Assembly: GCF_020169515.1 (NCBI RefSeq)
Contig: NZ_JAHMHW010000003.1
Coordinates: 1-64,000, forward strand
Length of the DNA: 64,000 bases
Origin: Paenibacillus vietnamensis
GTDB taxonomy: Bacteria; Bacillota; Bacilli; Paenibacillales; Paenibacillaceae
Direction of reading: 5' to 3'
Shown here: positions 62,551-64,000 of the stretch, one piece after another
Layout: every line of letters begins with the position of its first letter
How positions within the stretch are numbered: position 1 is the stretch's first letter
Made by a program: the position numbers and the translations under genes
Notes under the pieces: model-generated
Database searches by the model: none
The model's input: the letters and a program-made list of their open reading frames with translations, nothing else
Told to the model about the DNA's origin: nothing

Positions 62551-64000
62551 TTATTCATTCCAAAGCTTCACGCGATCCTTCACCAGCTTCGTAAACTCTT
62601 CGTTCAGCTTCTCGACGCCCGCTTTCTCCAGCTCCTTCATGAAGTCGTCCCATATGGCGTCGAATTGTTCCGGCTCTGCCAGAATCGCTTGGGTAATGCG
62701 CCTCTTCATAATATCCTGGCACTTTTGGAAGATGACATTCGCTTCAGATCCGGTCTCCATGTTGATGTTCCATGCCGCTCCCCACGGTCTGATCGGGAAT
62801 TCTTCCTCGGACGGCCACAGATCCTTGTAGCTTTTGATATGGTAAGCCGCCAGTGTCTCCCTATCCGCCTGGGTGTATTCCTTCTCGATTTGTTCCGGGA
62901 AGACAGTGGTGTAATAGTTGCCCGTTGGGTCCTTCACGCCGTCACCGTAGCTCGGTCCAAATCGGTACATATCTATGCCGGTCGTTTTTCTAAAGTTCCA
63001 GTTGTCATTGACTTTCCTATTCAGAATATTTTCCGGAATGACGCGTTTGCCGTTTTCCACCTTGTAATGCTTGCCTTCGATTCCCCAGTTGAGTAGTACT
63101 TGTCCTTCATCGGACGCCAGAAAATTGAGAAACTTGATGATGCGAACCGGATCTTTGGCGCTCTTCGTGATCGAGATGCCGATCCCCGCCAAATATCCGT
63201 AGCTCTGGAAGTCATGCCTTTTGTAGGTTTCATTCAAGGTAACCGGGAAGTTGGCGTAGGTTTGGTCGAACTTGCCTTCCTTCCTCAATTCCGCTACTTC
63301 TCCGGCGAAATCCCAATCCATATCGATGATTCCCAGAACGCGTCCGCTGGCAATCTTCGCCTTGTACTGATCATACTTCTGGACGAAGCTCTCCGTTTCC
63401 AGCAAGCCGATGTCGTGCATATGGTTCAGCCATCGGAAGTATTCCTTCTCTTCCAGGCGCAGGTAATGGAGCTTCGCCTCATAAGTATCCGGATCGATAT
63501 AAAATTCGCCTTCATCCGGCTCCCCAGTCGTTGCGACAGCCGGGTTGGTTACGCTAATCAAAAATTGCCATTCCCCTCCGTTCAGGGACAAGGGAATGAT
63601 CGGTTGACCGTCGGCCGTGGTCTTGTGTTTGTCATAATAAGCTTTGAGAGCATTCTCGTAATCCTGTACCGTCTTGATCTGTGGATAGTTCAGCTCCTTC
63701 AGCACGGCGTGCTGCAGCCTGAAGCCGCCTCCTGCGCTGAAGTAGGTTTGGTTTACAGGTGCTGTCGGCAGGACGTATATACCATGGTCGTCATTACTCC
63801 AGCGCAAACGTTTCATGTATTCGCCATAGACCTTTTTGATATTCGGCGCATGCTCTTCAATGAGCGGCGTCAAGTCGATCAATGCTCCGGCATCCTTCAG
63901 CTTGCCCGCGCTGACTTTGGCCAAAACCATGTCCGGATACTCGTTTCTTGCCACCATTAACTCGAACATTTCCGTGTCAGTGATGTTTATCGGGAATTGC
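62551..64000 (-). CDS. Sugar ABC transporter substrate-binding protein, C-terminal part
   Basis: The frame is open to the right edge, so the N-terminal signal region is missing. About 483 codons are visible, beginning QFPINITDTEMFELMVARNE. It matches the importer 1 protein (8431-10131) throughout, for example LASDEGQVLLNWGIEGKHY and SLNGGEWQFLISVTNPA, so the two are paralogues. By the gene order of the other importers, its permease genes should lie just right of the window. The stop is followed by 24 bases and then the regulator scar of module B copy 4. Confidence 0.9.
   Translation of the reverse strand, partial: QFPINITDTEMFELMVARNEYPDMVLAKVSAGKLKDAGALIDLTPLIEEHAPNIKKVYGEYMKRLRWSNDDHGIYVLPTAPVNQTYFSAGGGFRLQHAVLKELNYPQIKTVQDYENALKAYYDKHKTTADGQPIIPLSLNGGEWQFLISVTNPAVATTGEPDEGEFYIDPDTYEAKLHYLRLEEKEYFRWLNHMHDIGLLETESFVQKYDQYKAKIASGRVLGIIDMDWDFAGEVAELRKEGKFDQTYANFPVTLNETYKRHDFQSYGYLAGIGISITKSAKDPVRIIKFLNFLASDEGQVLLNWGIEGKHYKVENGKRVIPENILNRKVNDNWNFRKTTGIDMYRFGPSYGDGVKDPTGNYYTTVFPEQIEKEYTQADRETLAAYHIKSYKDLWPSEEEFPIRPWGAAWNINMETGSEANVIFQKCQDIMKRRITQAILAEPEQFDAIWDDFMKELEKAGVEKLNEEFTKLVKDRVKLWNE

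Overview
The window reads as a stretch of a Paenibacillus-type (Firmicutes) chromosome devoted to plant cell-wall polysaccharide use. The basis is AGGAGG-type ribosome binding sites, LplB/LplC/lipoprotein importers without their own ATPase, YesM/YesN-type signalling, three S-layer homology (SLH) repeats, CcpA-type cre boxes and very large multidomain secreted enzymes. There are no transposases, tRNAs, rRNAs or CRISPR arrays. Nearly everything is on the minus strand; only the two-component operon (about 22.2-27.1 kb) is on the plus strand.

Module A (about 1-31 kb) is a xyloglucan/beta-glucan system. From left to right it holds the start of a NodB-type deacetylase (cut by the edge), a CE4-GH74 gene split by a frameshift, a GH74-CBM13 xyloglucanase, an importer (8431-12065), a GH9-GH5 enzyme whose SLH anchor is separated by a second frameshift, a second GH9 with carbohydrate-binding domains, an AraC regulator, a YesM/YesN pair with a binding protein, and a second importer (27268-31038). 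Six of these start regions share one promoter element: an AAGG-ending box lying 19-20 bp upstream of the -10 hexamer. Five of them also have a cre or cre-like box downstream of the promoter. The output of the module would be extracellular depolymerisation by GH74/GH9/GH5 with deacetylation, then oligosaccharide import.

Module B (about 31-64 kb) targets another, probably uronic-acid-containing, polymer. It holds two leaderless GH43-type genes, two secreted proteins with alginate-lyase-like catalytic domains (1384 and 2266 aa), a 2323-residue secreted protein whose catalytic domain I cannot assign, an importer with a duplicated binding protein, a membrane-bound AraC regulator, a leaderless GH28-type enzyme and the 3' part of another binding-protein gene. 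Four start regions share a second promoter element with a TGAACAGGTTCA palindrome exactly 57 bp upstream of a TATTAA -10.

The window also carries several scars of duplication and deletion: truncated GH9-type leaders in front of both GH74 genes, the tail of a lost gene before the second GH74, a LamG fragment next to the GH28 gene, and a fragment of the AraC regulator beside the fourth module-B promoter. The last can be explained by deletion between two ACAGGAT repeats. Together they suggest that regulatory cassettes were copied around this locus to recruit genes to the two regulons.
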